Origin: CAYRWR01 sp964537555
GTDB lineage: Bacteria > Spirochaetota > Brevinematia > Brevinematales > CAYRWR01
DNA length: 64,000 nucleotides
Direction of reading: 5' to 3'
NCBI GenBank assembly: GCA_964537555.1
Contig: CAZIAD010000004.1
Coordinates: 1-64,000 of the forward strand
In this document: positions 42,611 through 51,295 of the stretch, one piece after another
Position numbering within the stretch: the first letter of the stretch is position 1
Layout of the letters: each line of letters begins with the position of its first letter
Notes under the pieces: generated by a model
Databases searched by the model: none
Seen by the model: only the letters and a program-made list of their open reading frames with translations
What the model was told of the DNA's origin: nothing
Made by a program: the position numbers and the translations under genes

Positions 42611-43786
42611 ATGTGGATAGAACGGAGACTAAGTGAAACACTAGTGAAGACAGCCCTTTCCCGGCCGGTTATACTCTTAACCGGAGTGAGGCAGACCGGG
42701 AAAAGCTCCCTGCTAAAGAAAATATTTCCACAGGCAGAATATGTCTCCTTCGATAATTTACAGGAGATGGATGCGGCTCGTGAGGCCCCTGGTCGTTTTC
42801 TGGATGCCTTTCAGGGTCAGACCATACTGGATGAGATCCAGTATGTACCGGGGCTGTTTCGGGAGCTTAAGATCAGAGTCGACCAGGATCGTGAAAACTA
42901 CGGTAAATGGATATTGACGGGTAGTCAGCAGTTTGAATTGGCAGAACATATAAGTGAGAGTCTGGCCGGAAGAGTGGCACTATTGCATCTGGAGACACTG
43001 GGTGTCAGAGAGCTGCACAAGAGTAGTATTTCGACAGAGCATCAGTCGGACTACCTCTGGAAAGGAGGTTACCCGGAAATATGGAGTAATCCCCAATTGG
43101 ATATTAATGTGTTTTTTGAAGGGTATTTACGCACCTACATAGAGAGGGATCTGAAAAGCATCATAGATGTAAAGAATCTCAGTGATTTCAGAAAATTTTT
43201 CCGAATCCTGGCCGTACGTATTGGACAGCTCCTGAATTATGTGGATATTGCCCGGGATGTGGGGGTATCGGATGTGACGATCCGACATTGGGTACACGCC
43301 CTGCAGGTAAGCGGTCTTATCTATCTCTTGCCTCCCTATTATGCCAATATAGGTAAAAGACTGGTTAAGTCCCCTAAACTTTATTTTGCCGATCATGGAC
43401 TGGCGGCCTATCTGCTGGGCATTCAGGGACAGGCAGACTGGGACAGTCACCTCTACCAGGGTAGCCTCTGGGAAAACATGGTTATGATGGAGCTTATGAA
43501 AAACTACGATCTTCGTCCCGGAGACACACTTTTTTTCTACAGGGATCAGAAAGGAGTAGAGATTGACTTTGTCATTGAAAAAGGGCTGAAACTGACTCTG
43601 ATCGAAGCTAAATCCTCTGAGACTATTAAAGCTGGGGATCTGAATTTCAGCAGGGTCGTCCCTCACTTAAAAACTACAGCAGCTCCCACCTGTCTGGTGG
43701 CTCACTGTAGTCGTTCTGCAAGGAGCCTGGATAGAGGAGACTGGGTCTCGTTTAATCCATTGAATGGGATGCCAGAGAAGATTTAG
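42611..43786 (+). CDS. AAA+ ATPase with DUF4143 domain
   Basis: 391 residues. The N-terminal AAA_14 ATPase has Walker A GVRQTGKSS and Walker B QTILDEIQYVPG. The C-terminal DUF4143 part has a winged-helix-like segment (LLNYVDIARDVGVSDVTIRHWVHAL) and a restriction-endonuclease-like core: VEIDFVIEKG and LTLIEAKSSE, the D...ExK pattern. These widespread proteins are poorly characterised; roles in defence or DNA metabolism are suspected. The helix-turn-helix segment and the twin operator suggest autoregulation. Possibly mobile, given its isolated position. Confidence 0.9.
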   Translation: MWIERRLSETLVKTALSRPVILLTGVRQTGKSSLLKKIFPQAEYVSFDNLQEMDAAREAPGRFLDAFQGQTILDEIQYVPGLFRELKIRVDQDRENYGKWILTGSQQFELAEHISESLAGRVALLHLETLGVRELHKSSISTEHQSDYLWKGGYPEIWSNPQLDINVFFEGYLRTYIERDLKSIIDVKNLSDFRKFFRILAVRIGQLLNYVDIARDVGVSDVTIRHWVHALQVSGLIYLLPPYYANIGKRLVKSPKLYFADHGLAAYLLGIQGQADWDSHLYQGSLWENMVMMELMKNYDLRPGDTLFFYRDQKGVEIDFVIEKGLKLTLIEAKSSETIKAGDLNFSRVVPHLKTTAAPTCLVAHCSRSARSLDRGDWVSFNPLNGMPEKI

Positions 43787-43977
43787 TGTGGATCCTTGTT
43801 AATAAAGGATTTATTATATCTTATATCCAGACAAAGATGGTAGATTTTCTGCATACCCAGCACCTTTCGGGTAGAGATTTCTAAGGTGCGGACAGTAGGC
43901 AGCAGCAGTTCATGTTTGTATTCACGGCTGTAATTCTTTATACTGTTTATCACACTTACATTCATCCAGTCTTCCAT
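43783..43977 (-). CDS. Small hypothetical protein downstream of the BtuF-like gene
   Basis: 64 residues, basic, with no signal peptide and no recognised family (VSVINSIKNYSREYKHELLL). GGTGGAG precedes the ATG, which lies 3 bases after the BtuF-like stop. The 3' end overlaps the convergent ATPase gene by 4 bases. The close coupling supports it, but the content is uninformative. Confidence 0.45.
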   Translation of the reverse strand: MEDWMNVSVINSIKNYSREYKHELLLPTVRTLEISTRKVLGMQKIYHLCLDIRYNKSFINKDPH

Positions 43978-43980
43978 ATC

Positions 43981-44757
43981 TCACTCCACCTGTGCATTCA
44001 GCTCTCGGATAGCATCATAGAGCCGAGGCCCGGGCCGGCTCAGAGCAGCTGCATCCACCCACAGGATGCGGGGAGAGAGCCCCATGCGCTTCAGTATCTT
44101 CTGCAGCTGAGGGAGCTGGACCCTCATATCTTCAGTCAGTATGATCACCTGGGGATTATAGCGGGCCAGGTTTTCCTGGCTGATCTGGGGGTAGGGCGTA
44201 CTGATGGTGATCACATTATCATAGCCCGCAGTACGTACCGCGTCACCCAGAAAGGAATGAGTGGATACACTGAATAGCGGCTCTATAGACAGCAGGACCA
44301 GGCAGCTAGGCCGGGTCTTGTGTTTTTTAAGGGAGTGAATCTTTTTATCCAGAGCTTTTTCCATGAGACGGGTATCCCGGCCCAGGAGTAGCCCCATCTT
44401 CACGATATTAGCTTTGATGTCGCTTACCTGTTTTTCTTCAAAGAGGACTACCTTTATACCCAGGCGTTCCAGGGTCTCGGCGGTCTGCCGGGAGTTTCCG
44501 GACCAGGAGGCCAGCACCAGGTCGGGCTTGAGATGGAGGATCTTTTCGATGTTGATATCCTGGAGTCCTCCTATTTTTTCTTTATTCATGGCCTCCGCGG
44601 GATAGTCACAGTAGCGGGTATTAGCGATGAGCTGGCCCTGGGCACCGATATAATACACGATCTCGGTGAGACTGGGAGCCAGGCTAATCACCCGTTTATA
44701 CCGGGCATGGACAGACAGGGGGAGCAGGCACAGTAATGCGAGGATGATTCTCCGCAT
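43981..44757 (-). CDS. BtuF/periplasmic-binding-type protein (vitamin B12 or iron chelate)
   Basis: 258 residues with a signal peptide (cut near VHA). Fold type III periplasmic binding protein: RVISLAPSLTEIVYYIGA, RYCDYPAEAMNKEKIGGLQDINIEKILHLKPDLVLAS, typical of BtuF/TroA-like proteins. It would bind cobalamin or an iron chelate for an ABC importer, but no permease or ATPase is adjacent. Its ATG overlaps the carA stop by one base (TGATG), an odd operon partner. No cobalamin riboswitch is upstream. Confidence 0.85.
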   Translation of the reverse strand: MRRIILALLCLLPLSVHARYKRVISLAPSLTEIVYYIGAQGQLIANTRYCDYPAEAMNKEKIGGLQDINIEKILHLKPDLVLASWSGNSRQTAETLERLGIKVVLFEEKQVSDIKANIVKMGLLLGRDTRLMEKALDKKIHSLKKHKTRPSCLVLLSIEPLFSVSTHSFLGDAVRTAGYDNVITISTPYPQISQENLARYNPQVIILTEDMRVQLPQLQKILKRMGLSPRILWVDAAALSRPGPRLYDAIRELNAQVE

Positions 44758-45836
44758 CAGGACTTGAATAATGCTACAAACTCATCAAAGAGATAGAAGG
44801 AGTCGTGAGGCCCCGGGCTGGCTTCAGGGTGATACTGCACGCTGAACACCGGCAGGGTCTTATGGCGGATACCTTCTACAGTCTGGTCGTTGAGATTGAT
44901 GTGGGACACCTCTACCTCAGGGGGCAGGGTCTTCTCATCTACCGCGAATCCGTGGTTCTGAGCGGTGATCTCCACTGAGCCGGTACGCAGGTTCTTCACG
45001 GGCTGGTTGCCTCCCCGGTGGCCGAACTTCAGCTTGTAGGTGCGGGCGCCCAGGGCGTGTGCCAGGAGCTGGTGGCCCAGGCAGATGCCGAACAGGGGTT
45101 TCTGTCCCAGGAGGCCCTTGATGGCCTGGATGGTGTACTTCACCGCGGCAGGGTCGCCGGGGCCGTTAGCCAGGAAGACACCGTCGGGATGGAGGGCCAG
45201 GATCTGCTCGCTGGTCCATTTTGCCGGGACCAGGGTGATATTGATATCCCGGGCCGCGATCAGTCTGAGGATGTTGAGCTTGACCCCGGTGTGGATAGCC
45301 ACCACATGAGGCCGTCCCGCTTTATGTTCATTGTAGCGGATCTCTTTATCGATAGTCACTTTCTGGACCAGGTCCAGGCCTTCCATAGAGGGAGTGGCGG
45401 CCAGCTTTTTCTTCAGCGAGGCGATGTCAAAGTCTTTATGGGAGATGATGCCGTTCATGGATCCGGAGATACGCAGGATACGGGTCAGCTTGCGGGTATC
45501 GATACCCTGTATGGCTACGATCTTATTCTCTTTGAGATAAGTATCCAGGTCTTTTTCACTGCGGTAGTTGGAGGCGATACCGGAAGCATTACGTACGATA
45601 AACCCGGCAGCCTGTATTTTTTCCGACTCCACGTCTTCGGAGTTAGTACCGTAGTTGCCGATCTCGGTATAGGTCATGGTCACCATCTGCCCGGCATAGC
45701 TGGGATCGGTGAGGATCTCCTGGTAACCGGTCATGGAGGTGTTAAACACCACTTCTCCGGTGGTCTCGCCCTCATATCCCAGGGCCTGTCCCTCGAAAAC
45801 TTCTCCGTTATCCAGTACTAAAATCGCTCTTTTCAT
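44757..45836 (-). CDS. carA: Carbamoyl-phosphate synthase small subunit
   Basis: 359 residues, normal length. Glutamine amidotransferase that feeds ammonia to CarB for pyrimidine and arginine synthesis. The N-terminal domain begins AILVLDNGEVFEGQALGYEG, and FNTSMTGYQEILTDPSYAGQ is conserved. The class I amidotransferase triad has Cys in FGICLGHQLLAHALG and His/Glu in FSVQYHPEASPGPHD. AAGGGGCGG precedes the ATG, behind a strong promoter. carB is not in this window; the next gene is BtuF-like. Confidence 0.97.
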   Translation of the reverse strand: MKRAILVLDNGEVFEGQALGYEGETTGEVVFNTSMTGYQEILTDPSYAGQMVTMTYTEIGNYGTNSEDVESEKIQAAGFIVRNASGIASNYRSEKDLDTYLKENKIVAIQGIDTRKLTRILRISGSMNGIISHKDFDIASLKKKLAATPSMEGLDLVQKVTIDKEIRYNEHKAGRPHVVAIHTGVKLNILRLIAARDINITLVPAKWTSEQILALHPDGVFLANGPGDPAAVKYTIQAIKGLLGQKPLFGICLGHQLLAHALGARTYKLKFGHRGGNQPVKNLRTGSVEITAQNHGFAVDEKTLPPEVEVSHINLNDQTVEGIRHKTLPVFSVQYHPEASPGPHDSFYLFDEFVALFKS

Positions 45837-45860
45837 GTCCGCCCCTTAGATTTCAACCAT

Positions 45861-45889
45861 ATTATAAAGACTACATACGGGAAAGTCAA
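45861..45889 (-). promoter_or_regulatory. Sigma-70-type promoter of carA
   Basis: TTGACT, a 17-base spacer and a perfect TATAAT on the minus strand, about 24 bases before the carA ATG. No attenuator is visible in the short leader. Confidence 0.8.
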
Positions 45890-46188
45890 AGAGGAGGCAG
45901 GATAGCAAGTAGGTGAAAATCCCGGCATTCAGCACCTTGAAGTAAAGGCATGGTATTCACTTTTTATAATGGGTAAGACAGGCACCTGGGCAGCATCACT
46001 CCCGGTTATCAGACGGCTTTTCCCTGTCTTTCCGCTTTCACACTTTTGACTCTGGACTCATTCTGCCTTCCACCCGGAGGCAGGGGTGAGACCATTTATT
46101 TACTTTGTTCTTCCTGACCTCTCCTTCCGACATATTCAGCTGCCTCTCTGGAATGCCTCCGGCACCTCTAAGCTGATGGTTTTGTGGT
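45890..46188. other. Noncoding stretch with imperfect hairpins
   Basis: About 300 bases with no supportable gene. There is an imperfect hairpin at 46057-46090 (CTCA..CTGCCT/AGGCAG..TGAG) and ATGCCTCCGGCA at 46153-46164, the inverse of 21449-21461. GGTGAAAATCC at 45912 resembles a cobalamin-riboswitch core by chance only. Confidence 0.4.
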
Positions 46189-46225
46189 AAAAAAAAGTCC
46201 CGGGTGAGTGATCACGCGGGACTTT
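46189..46225 (-). terminator. Rho-independent terminator
   Basis: 9-bp outer stem (46194-46202/46217-46225) plus an inner GTGA/TCAC pair, followed on the minus strand by a run of eight T. It ends the small two-TM gene. Confidence 0.85.
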
Positions 46226-46243
46226 CCTGTTTACTATTTTGTT

Positions 46244-46483
46244 TTAGAAAAAAGATTCAAAGATTTTTCCGCCGGCAACAGCCCCAATAATCCCCGCGAT
46301 CCAAAACAGTACAGCGAAAACCTTGATAATAATAGACAGGATCTGAACCATTTTATATTCAGGTCCTCCCTCGGTCTTGCGGGTATTGATTGCGATCTCC
46401 CGGTTGATTAAAGGGAGATCAGAGCTGGCCCATACAGCCAGGCCGATAATTCCAAATAACAGGATAGAAAGTACTACTGTCAT
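46244..46483 (-). CDS. Small two-TM membrane protein
   Basis: 79 residues: TM1 at about 3-20 and TM2 at about 48-70 (IIIKVFAVLFWIAGIIGAVAGG), with a charged middle (NREIAINTRKTEGG). Very strong GGAGGTGA site. No family recognised. It has a dedicated terminator, so it is a real short gene. Confidence 0.65.
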   Translation of the reverse strand: MTVVLSILLFGIIGLAVWASSDLPLINREIAINTRKTEGGPEYKMVQILSIIIKVFAVLFWIAGIIGAVAGGKIFESFF

Positions 46484-46620
46484 AATTTCACCTCCATATT
46501 TTTTAATGATTATACTTCATTTTTTACAAAATATTAAATATTGTCATGCTTTTCTGAGCTGATTTATTCTATAGTAAGTATCCCTTCTTATGGTTTATCG
46601 GGGCATCCAAAGGTAGTCAT

Positions 46621-47784
46621 CTAAAAATTATCATGATTTCTATATATGCTCAGATTACCAGTATCATCCTGGATGACGAGCACCACCACTCCGTTCACTG
46701 CTTTTAATTGCAGGCCTGTGACCAGGCTGGGCACCACTATTCCAGGTCCTAACTGACGGACAGTGGTCACCTGTTTATCATCTACCATAAATACTTCGAC
46801 CAGTTCCTGTGAGTTGGTCAGGTTATAGGAGGACATGGCTACATATATACGGTCCCTGCCGAAATCATAATCCATACTCATATAAGAGACACTGGTCTTA
46901 CCGAAGAATGAGTGGACCACTTGTTGGGTGGTAGTAAAAAGGGTATCATTCCAGATCCTGAGGATCTCGGGATACATCATGGCATTTTCTATGTAGGAGA
47001 TATAATTGGTCCAGAATCCATTGGAAGAGGCGATATATTTTGAATCCGTGGTTTCAGGAGTAGAAGTGGGAGGATTGGCAGTATATAGAGATCCCCACAT
47101 GGTAAACACATTGGTGTATAATTCCACAGAGGAACTGTCTATCAGGGCCACTCCTATACCCCCGCTTCCGGGATAATCTTTGTTATGATTTACGGCTAAT
47201 TTTTGATAAATGATAGTGGTAGTAGTGGTATCATGGACTGCACTATTATATTGAGGGTAATACCACATCTCCGAGCCTGCGGAGTTGGATGAGACCACTA
47301 ATCCCAGGCCCGTTTCGGTCTGTACCAGCTTCACATTTTCCCAATATCCGCTAGCCCCCCCGTATTCCTGGGCCCATCCCGGCAGGCCCTGGTCCCAGCG
47401 GTGCACGTAGATAGGTTCGGGCACTTCATATTTTGACACTACTACCGGCTGATCTCCATCGTATCCCACTGAAAGCCCCAGTGCCAGGAAGGTGGGAGAG
47501 GGATATGGGACCCCTAGATAGGACCAGTTGTTTCCTTTGTAGGTGCTGACAAAGACGCCGGATTGAACAGCATTAATATGACCCAGTATTATATCTCCAT
47601 TATCCTGTAAGGACACTTCAAATTTATAGTAAATAGACTCGGGTTTTTGAAAGCCCAGGTCTTCCCATTCTCCGGATGCGGCACTCGCGTTATACCAGGA
47701 CTGAAAATATCCCGGGAAAAAGGAACATGAATTAATCCCCATGTTGAGCAGAATGAGTATTGCCCATAAAAATATTTTTTTCAT
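46621..47784 (-). CDS. Large lipoprotein, beta-propeller-like
   Basis: 387 residues. The signal ends in GINSC, a lipobox (C20). The mature protein is rich in aromatic/Ser/Thr strands with repeating turn patterns (VQSGVFVSTYKGNNWSYLGV, TETGLGLVVSSNSAGSEMW, FGRDRIYVAMSSYNL, NGVVVLVIQDDTGNLSIY), suggesting a beta-propeller, though blade boundaries cannot be set by eye. Probably surface or periplasmic. No family recognised. Confidence 0.65.
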   Translation of the reverse strand: MKKIFLWAILILLNMGINSCSFFPGYFQSWYNASAASGEWEDLGFQKPESIYYKFEVSLQDNGDIILGHINAVQSGVFVSTYKGNNWSYLGVPYPSPTFLALGLSVGYDGDQPVVVSKYEVPEPIYVHRWDQGLPGWAQEYGGASGYWENVKLVQTETGLGLVVSSNSAGSEMWYYPQYNSAVHDTTTTTIIYQKLAVNHNKDYPGSGGIGVALIDSSSVELYTNVFTMWGSLYTANPPTSTPETTDSKYIASSNGFWTNYISYIENAMMYPEILRIWNDTLFTTTQQVVHSFFGKTSVSYMSMDYDFGRDRIYVAMSSYNLTNSQELVEVFMVDDKQVTTVRQLGPGIVVPSLVTGLQLKAVNGVVVLVIQDDTGNLSIYRNHDNF

Positions 47785-47893
47785 ATTTCCTCCTTCTTCT
47801 CAGTCATTATACCATAAAACTTATTTTATATAAATATTAAAGCCTTCCTAAGAGATAAATGTGAGAGCTTGAATTTCAGGTGAGGGCCTGCTT

Positions 47894-48376
47894 TTATCCC
47901 CGGAAAAATTCATCCCGGGTCAGCCACAGCTCTTCCAGACGGTACATATGCCACTGGTCATGCCACAGGATATGATGCAGAAAGAGGGGGATAGTATAGC
48001 GCCGGTACTCGTCGTGACGGGCTTCCTTGAGCCAGTCTTTCTCACTGAGACTATGGATCAGGGTGATCTGCCGGTTCCGTTTATCAATGAAGGACTGCAA
48101 GGTAATATCTATGTCCGGGGTTTTTGATGTGTCCAGCCGGTCCTGTTCCGGAAAGTAGGGCCTGATAACCGGTTTTTCTTCATTTTTAATGGTCTCTATG
48201 CGCTGGTACATGATGTCCTGTACATATTCCAGGTGCACGATGTGTTCTCTCAGAGTCCAGCAGTCGGGGCCGCGTTTAATATCCAGGTCTGACTCCGGGA
48301 TCTGGGACACATAATCCCGGATAATAAGGGGGCTATTCTCCAGAGACTGGAGCAGAGGGCGGTATCTTATGTTCAT
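47894..48376 (-). CDS. DinB-family protein
   Basis: 160 residues forming a four-helix DinB-like bundle. The metal-binding histidines are in CWTLREHIVHLEYV and FLHHILWHDQWHMYRLEELW. The family includes thiol-transferases and proteins of unknown role; a specific reaction cannot be stated. Monocistronic. Confidence 0.82.
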   Translation of the reverse strand: MNIRYRPLLQSLENSPLIIRDYVSQIPESDLDIKRGPDCWTLREHIVHLEYVQDIMYQRIETIKNEEKPVIRPYFPEQDRLDTSKTPDIDITLQSFIDKRNRQITLIHSLSEKDWLKEARHDEYRRYTIPLFLHHILWHDQWHMYRLEELWLTRDEFFRG

Positions 48377-48592
48377 TTAAATGCTCTCCTGATAGATTTT
48401 TATACTTTTCAGATTTCTTTCAATGCTATATTAGATTTATCCTGGCAACATCTGTTTTACACCTGGGATGGGGGAGTGGAGCCCCCCGGATAGATCGATC
48501 TGCCCAATTCTTCCAGGCCAGATTCCCTGTCCCTCTTTTTTCTGCTTCATAACACACTCTCAGGTAGATGAAGGGTAATCAGAACAGATGTA

Positions 48593-49141
48593 TTAAAAGC
48601 CGAATCGTAATCCCAGTGATATTCCAGAGTACCCTTCAGGTTCAATCCATAGCATTTCTTTTAATTTACGGTTGTGGACCCTGCCGTATACCAGGGGAGA
48701 GACCACATTGTTTGCTATATAGCCCACTATAAGGGCCACACCCCCTAAGAGATGGCCTGAACCGTCGGTGAGGGGGTCTGACAGCTCCCGGAATCCCCGT
48801 ATCCACAGATATACCCCTGTCCCGAATAGAGCACAGGACAGCAGCCCTCCCGCATAATCTTTCTGGACAAAGCTGATGTATCCCGGAATAATGATCACTC
48901 CAGGATTATGGCCTGATGCTTCCTCATGAGAGTAAAGACGGTATAGCTCCCAGCGCTGCTCCTCATTGAGTAATCCGGCATGGTATTCCATCCGTATTTT
49001 CCCCGGGCCTGTCAGATAGATCTGGTCACGGAGGCCCAGGCGCACCACCTCAAAGCTATCGGGTGTACTCCAGGCACTATCCTCACTCCATCCGTAATTG
49101 ATGCAGCTTAATAACACAATGATAAATATACATTGTTTCAT
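48593..49141 (-). CDS. Secreted or outer-membrane protein, P13-like
   Basis: 182 residues with a signal peptide (cut near GWS). Hydrophobic segments at about 81-112 (GVIIIPGYISFVQKDYAGGL onward) and 128-150 recall the small P13 channel-like proteins of spirochaetes, where an NxxIPGxGxFxQGDxxGG stretch is typical. The resemblance is by eye. The C-terminus SLGLRFGF ends in Phe as outer-membrane strands do. A P13 assignment would support a spirochaete host. Confidence 0.5.
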   Translation of the reverse strand: MKQCIFIIVLLSCINYGWSEDSAWSTPDSFEVVRLGLRDQIYLTGPGKIRMEYHAGLLNEEQRWELYRLYSHEEASGHNPGVIIIPGYISFVQKDYAGGLLSCALFGTGVYLWIRGFRELSDPLTDGSGHLLGGVALIVGYIANNVVSPLVYGRVHNRKLKEMLWIEPEGYSGISLGLRFGF

Positions 49142-49313
49142 AGCCTAAGCCCCTTTTTTCAGAAAAACAGACCTTATTGCCAGATTGTAAAACACCGGAA
49201 CAGAGAAAGCAAAAATTTTCATATTCCTGTCGCTTATACCCATCTATTCATACAGGGATTTTGTGGCTGGGTAGTATTCGAAATTTAGTCCTGAATTATC
49301 AGGAATAGCTCTC

Positions 49314-49342
49314 TTGACATACCCCGTCAAATAACTTAAATT
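49314..49342 (+). promoter_or_regulatory. Sigma-70-type promoter of nadA
   Basis: Perfect TTGACA, a 17-base spacer and TAAATT. Transcription near 49349 means the ATG at 49343 cannot be the start; 49370 is used. Confidence 0.75.
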
Positions 49343-49369
49343 ATGTACAGTAATCCAGAGGATGTATAC

Positions 49370-50416
49370 ATGAATATCACTGTAGATGAATTACATAATC
49401 GTCTCAAGGACGTAAAACTGTCTACCCATACCTGTATTTTTACCAGGGAAAAGTGCGAAGAGATCCTTCCCCTGGTGAACAGGATCAATACTCTCAAGAA
49501 AGAGAAAAACGCCATCATTCTGGCTCACTCCTATGTGGCACCCGAGATAGTGTACGGGGTAGCAGACTTCCGGGGAGACTCCTATGGATTATCTAAGAAT
49601 GCCCTGGAGAGTGAGGCTGATATCATTATCTTTGCCGCTGTTAAGTTCATGGGGGAGACTGCCAAGATCCTTAATCCGGGAAAGACAGTACTCATTCCGG
49701 GAGACGATCCGGGCTGCAGTCTGGCTGACTCTATTACCGGTCCCGATGTGGCTGCCCTTCGCCAGCAGTACCCTGATCATACCTTTATCTGCTATATCAA
49801 TACCACCGCTGAGGTCAAGGCCCAGTGTGATGTCTGTGTGACCTCCTCTAATGTCTATAATATAGTAGAACACTATCCCTCAGACAAGATAGTGTTTCTG
49901 CCTGATATGCTGATGGGCAAAAATGTCATCGAAGAGATGAAAAAACGGGGGGTAGAAAAAGAGATCATTTTGTGGAATGGCACCTGCTATGTACATGAAG
50001 AATATAGCCCTGATCTCATAGAATATTACCGCCTGGAATATCCCGGCCTTAAAGTAGTGTCTCACCCTGAGTGTAAAACCGAGATCATAGCCCATTCTGA
50101 TTATGTAGGGGCCACCGGACAAATGATGGACTATATCAAGGCCTCTGATTCACAGGATTTTCTTCTCCTCACAGAATGCGGACTGGGAGCCAGGCTCCAG
50201 GTGGAAAACCCTGACAAACGCTTTATCGGTACCTGCCAGATGTGTAAGTATATGAAGTCTAACAGCCTGGAGGGTATACTAAGGGTACTGGAAACCCCTC
50301 AAGCAAAAGATGAGGTCATCCTGGATGATGAGGTCATCAGACAGTCCCGTATCTGTATAGACCGTATGTTTGAGTATGCTGAAAAAGACCAGGCTCCAGC
50401 TAATCCCTGCGAGTAG
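49370..50416 (+). CDS. nadA: Quinolinate synthase
   Basis: 348 residues. It condenses iminoaspartate with dihydroxyacetone phosphate to quinolinate in NAD synthesis and carries a 4Fe-4S cluster. Cluster cysteines are expected at C116 (DPGCSLAD), C270 (LLTECGLG) and in the pair C289/C292 (GTCQMCKYMK). NAIILAHSYVAPEI and KFMGETAKIL are typical. AGAGGA lies 8 bases before the chosen ATG. No nadB or nadC is adjacent. Confidence 0.95.
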   Translation: MNITVDELHNRLKDVKLSTHTCIFTREKCEEILPLVNRINTLKKEKNAIILAHSYVAPEIVYGVADFRGDSYGLSKNALESEADIIIFAAVKFMGETAKILNPGKTVLIPGDDPGCSLADSITGPDVAALRQQYPDHTFICYINTTAEVKAQCDVCVTSSNVYNIVEHYPSDKIVFLPDMLMGKNVIEEMKKRGVEKEIILWNGTCYVHEEYSPDLIEYYRLEYPGLKVVSHPECKTEIIAHSDYVGATGQMMDYIKASDSQDFLLLTECGLGARLQVENPDKRFIGTCQMCKYMKSNSLEGILRVLETPQAKDEVILDDEVIRQSRICIDRMFEYAEKDQAPANPCE

Positions 50417-50450
50417 TGCGAATCTGAGCCGGAACTCTGTAGGAGCAATT

Positions 50451-50801
50451 ATGAAAAAGAATGTCAGCGGTCCCGAAAAAAGAAGTTCGACCCGTTATAC
50501 CATAGATCAGCTCATCCGGATCGATATGGACAGGGAGACTTATGTCCATGCCCGGGGTATCAATATCAGTATGAGGGGTGTATATTGTGAGCTCGATGAG
50601 CAGGTGGATATTCCCAGCCAGGTCTATATGATGCTGCTACTGGACAAGGGTACAGATAAAGAGGTGGCTATACGCTGCGAAGGTGAGGTCATGAGGGAAT
50701 CTGTTTCAAATGGGAGGCAATTTGCTGCTATCCATTTCACATCCATACACCCGGATGACCAGAGGCGCTTTGAGCAGTTTCTGAGTTCTTTGATTAATTA
50801 A
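50451..50801 (+). CDS. PilZ-domain protein
   Basis: 116 residues. PilZ c-di-GMP-binding signature: RSSTRY (RxxxR, here R17..R21-like) followed by NISMRGVYCEL, in place of the usual D/NxSxxG motif. It is probably a stand-alone c-di-GMP effector for motility or envelope control. The start is ATG 50451 with TAGGAG 5 bases upstream, 34 bases after nadA; a longer frame overlapping nadA is not needed. It converges with flgM. Confidence 0.82.
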   Translation: MKKNVSGPEKRSSTRYTIDQLIRIDMDRETYVHARGINISMRGVYCELDEQVDIPSQVYMMLLLDKGTDKEVAIRCEGEVMRESVSNGRQFAAIHFTSIHPDDQRRFEQFLSSLIN

Positions 50802-50814
50802 AAGATACTTTATA

Positions 50815-50848
50815 AATAAAAAAGGGCCATGCATTGATGCATGGCCCT
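50815..50848. terminator. Bidirectional terminator
   Basis: 11-bp perfect stem (50823-50833/50838-50848) with loop TTGA. The A-run before it becomes a T-run on the minus strand, terminating flgM; it can also end the PilZ unit. Confidence 0.85.
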
Positions 50849-50875
50849 CTATGATTAATAGAGATTCCCGCGATT

Positions 50876-51166
50876 TTACAGGCCCAGGACCTTCATGAGC
50901 TTTTCAGCTACATTTTCCATGACTTTGGGGTCATCATAGGCTCCCTGTTCCATTTTTGCTTTGACTTCCGCTATTCTGTCCTCACGGATGTCGGGAGCGT
51001 TTTTCAGTGCAGCCTGGATCTTTTGCTCTTCAGCCAGCTGACGGGCCTCAGAAGATATCTGTACATTATCTGCACCGCTATCTTTCTTATCGACCTTGGG
51101 TGTCGCTTTGTTGATCTTGCTGTTATTGTCAATAGGGTTGATTCCGTTTATTCCTCTAATGTCCAT
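50876..51166 (-). CDS. flgM: Flagellar anti-sigma-28 factor FlgM
   Basis: 96 residues. It holds sigma-28 (FliA) inactive until the hook is complete, then is exported. N-terminal MDIRGINGINPIDN; the conserved C-terminal half has VQISSEARQLAEEQ, DIREDRIAEVKAKMEQGAYDDPKVMENVAEKLMKVLGL. AAAGGAGGG precedes the ATG. No flgN, flgK or flgL gene follows, so flgM is isolated here. It is good evidence that the host is flagellated. Confidence 0.93.
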   Translation of the reverse strand: MDIRGINGINPIDNNSKINKATPKVDKKDSGADNVQISSEARQLAEEQKIQAALKNAPDIREDRIAEVKAKMEQGAYDDPKVMENVAEKLMKVLGL

Positions 51167-51295
51167 GGAAACCCTCCTTTATTTCATACATATATTATCG
51201 GTGCTCTGTCCGACTATCTTAATATCTTCAAATTGTTTTTTTTAATTCAGTCTTCACTTCGATTTATTATAAATCCTTTTACGGAAAAAGACCAA

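Noticed and set aside
45912..45960. Cobalamin-riboswitch-like GGTGAAAATCC near the BtuF/carA locus
   Set aside because: It lies on the strand opposite to the BtuF-like gene, and the B12-box and the rest of the core are missing.
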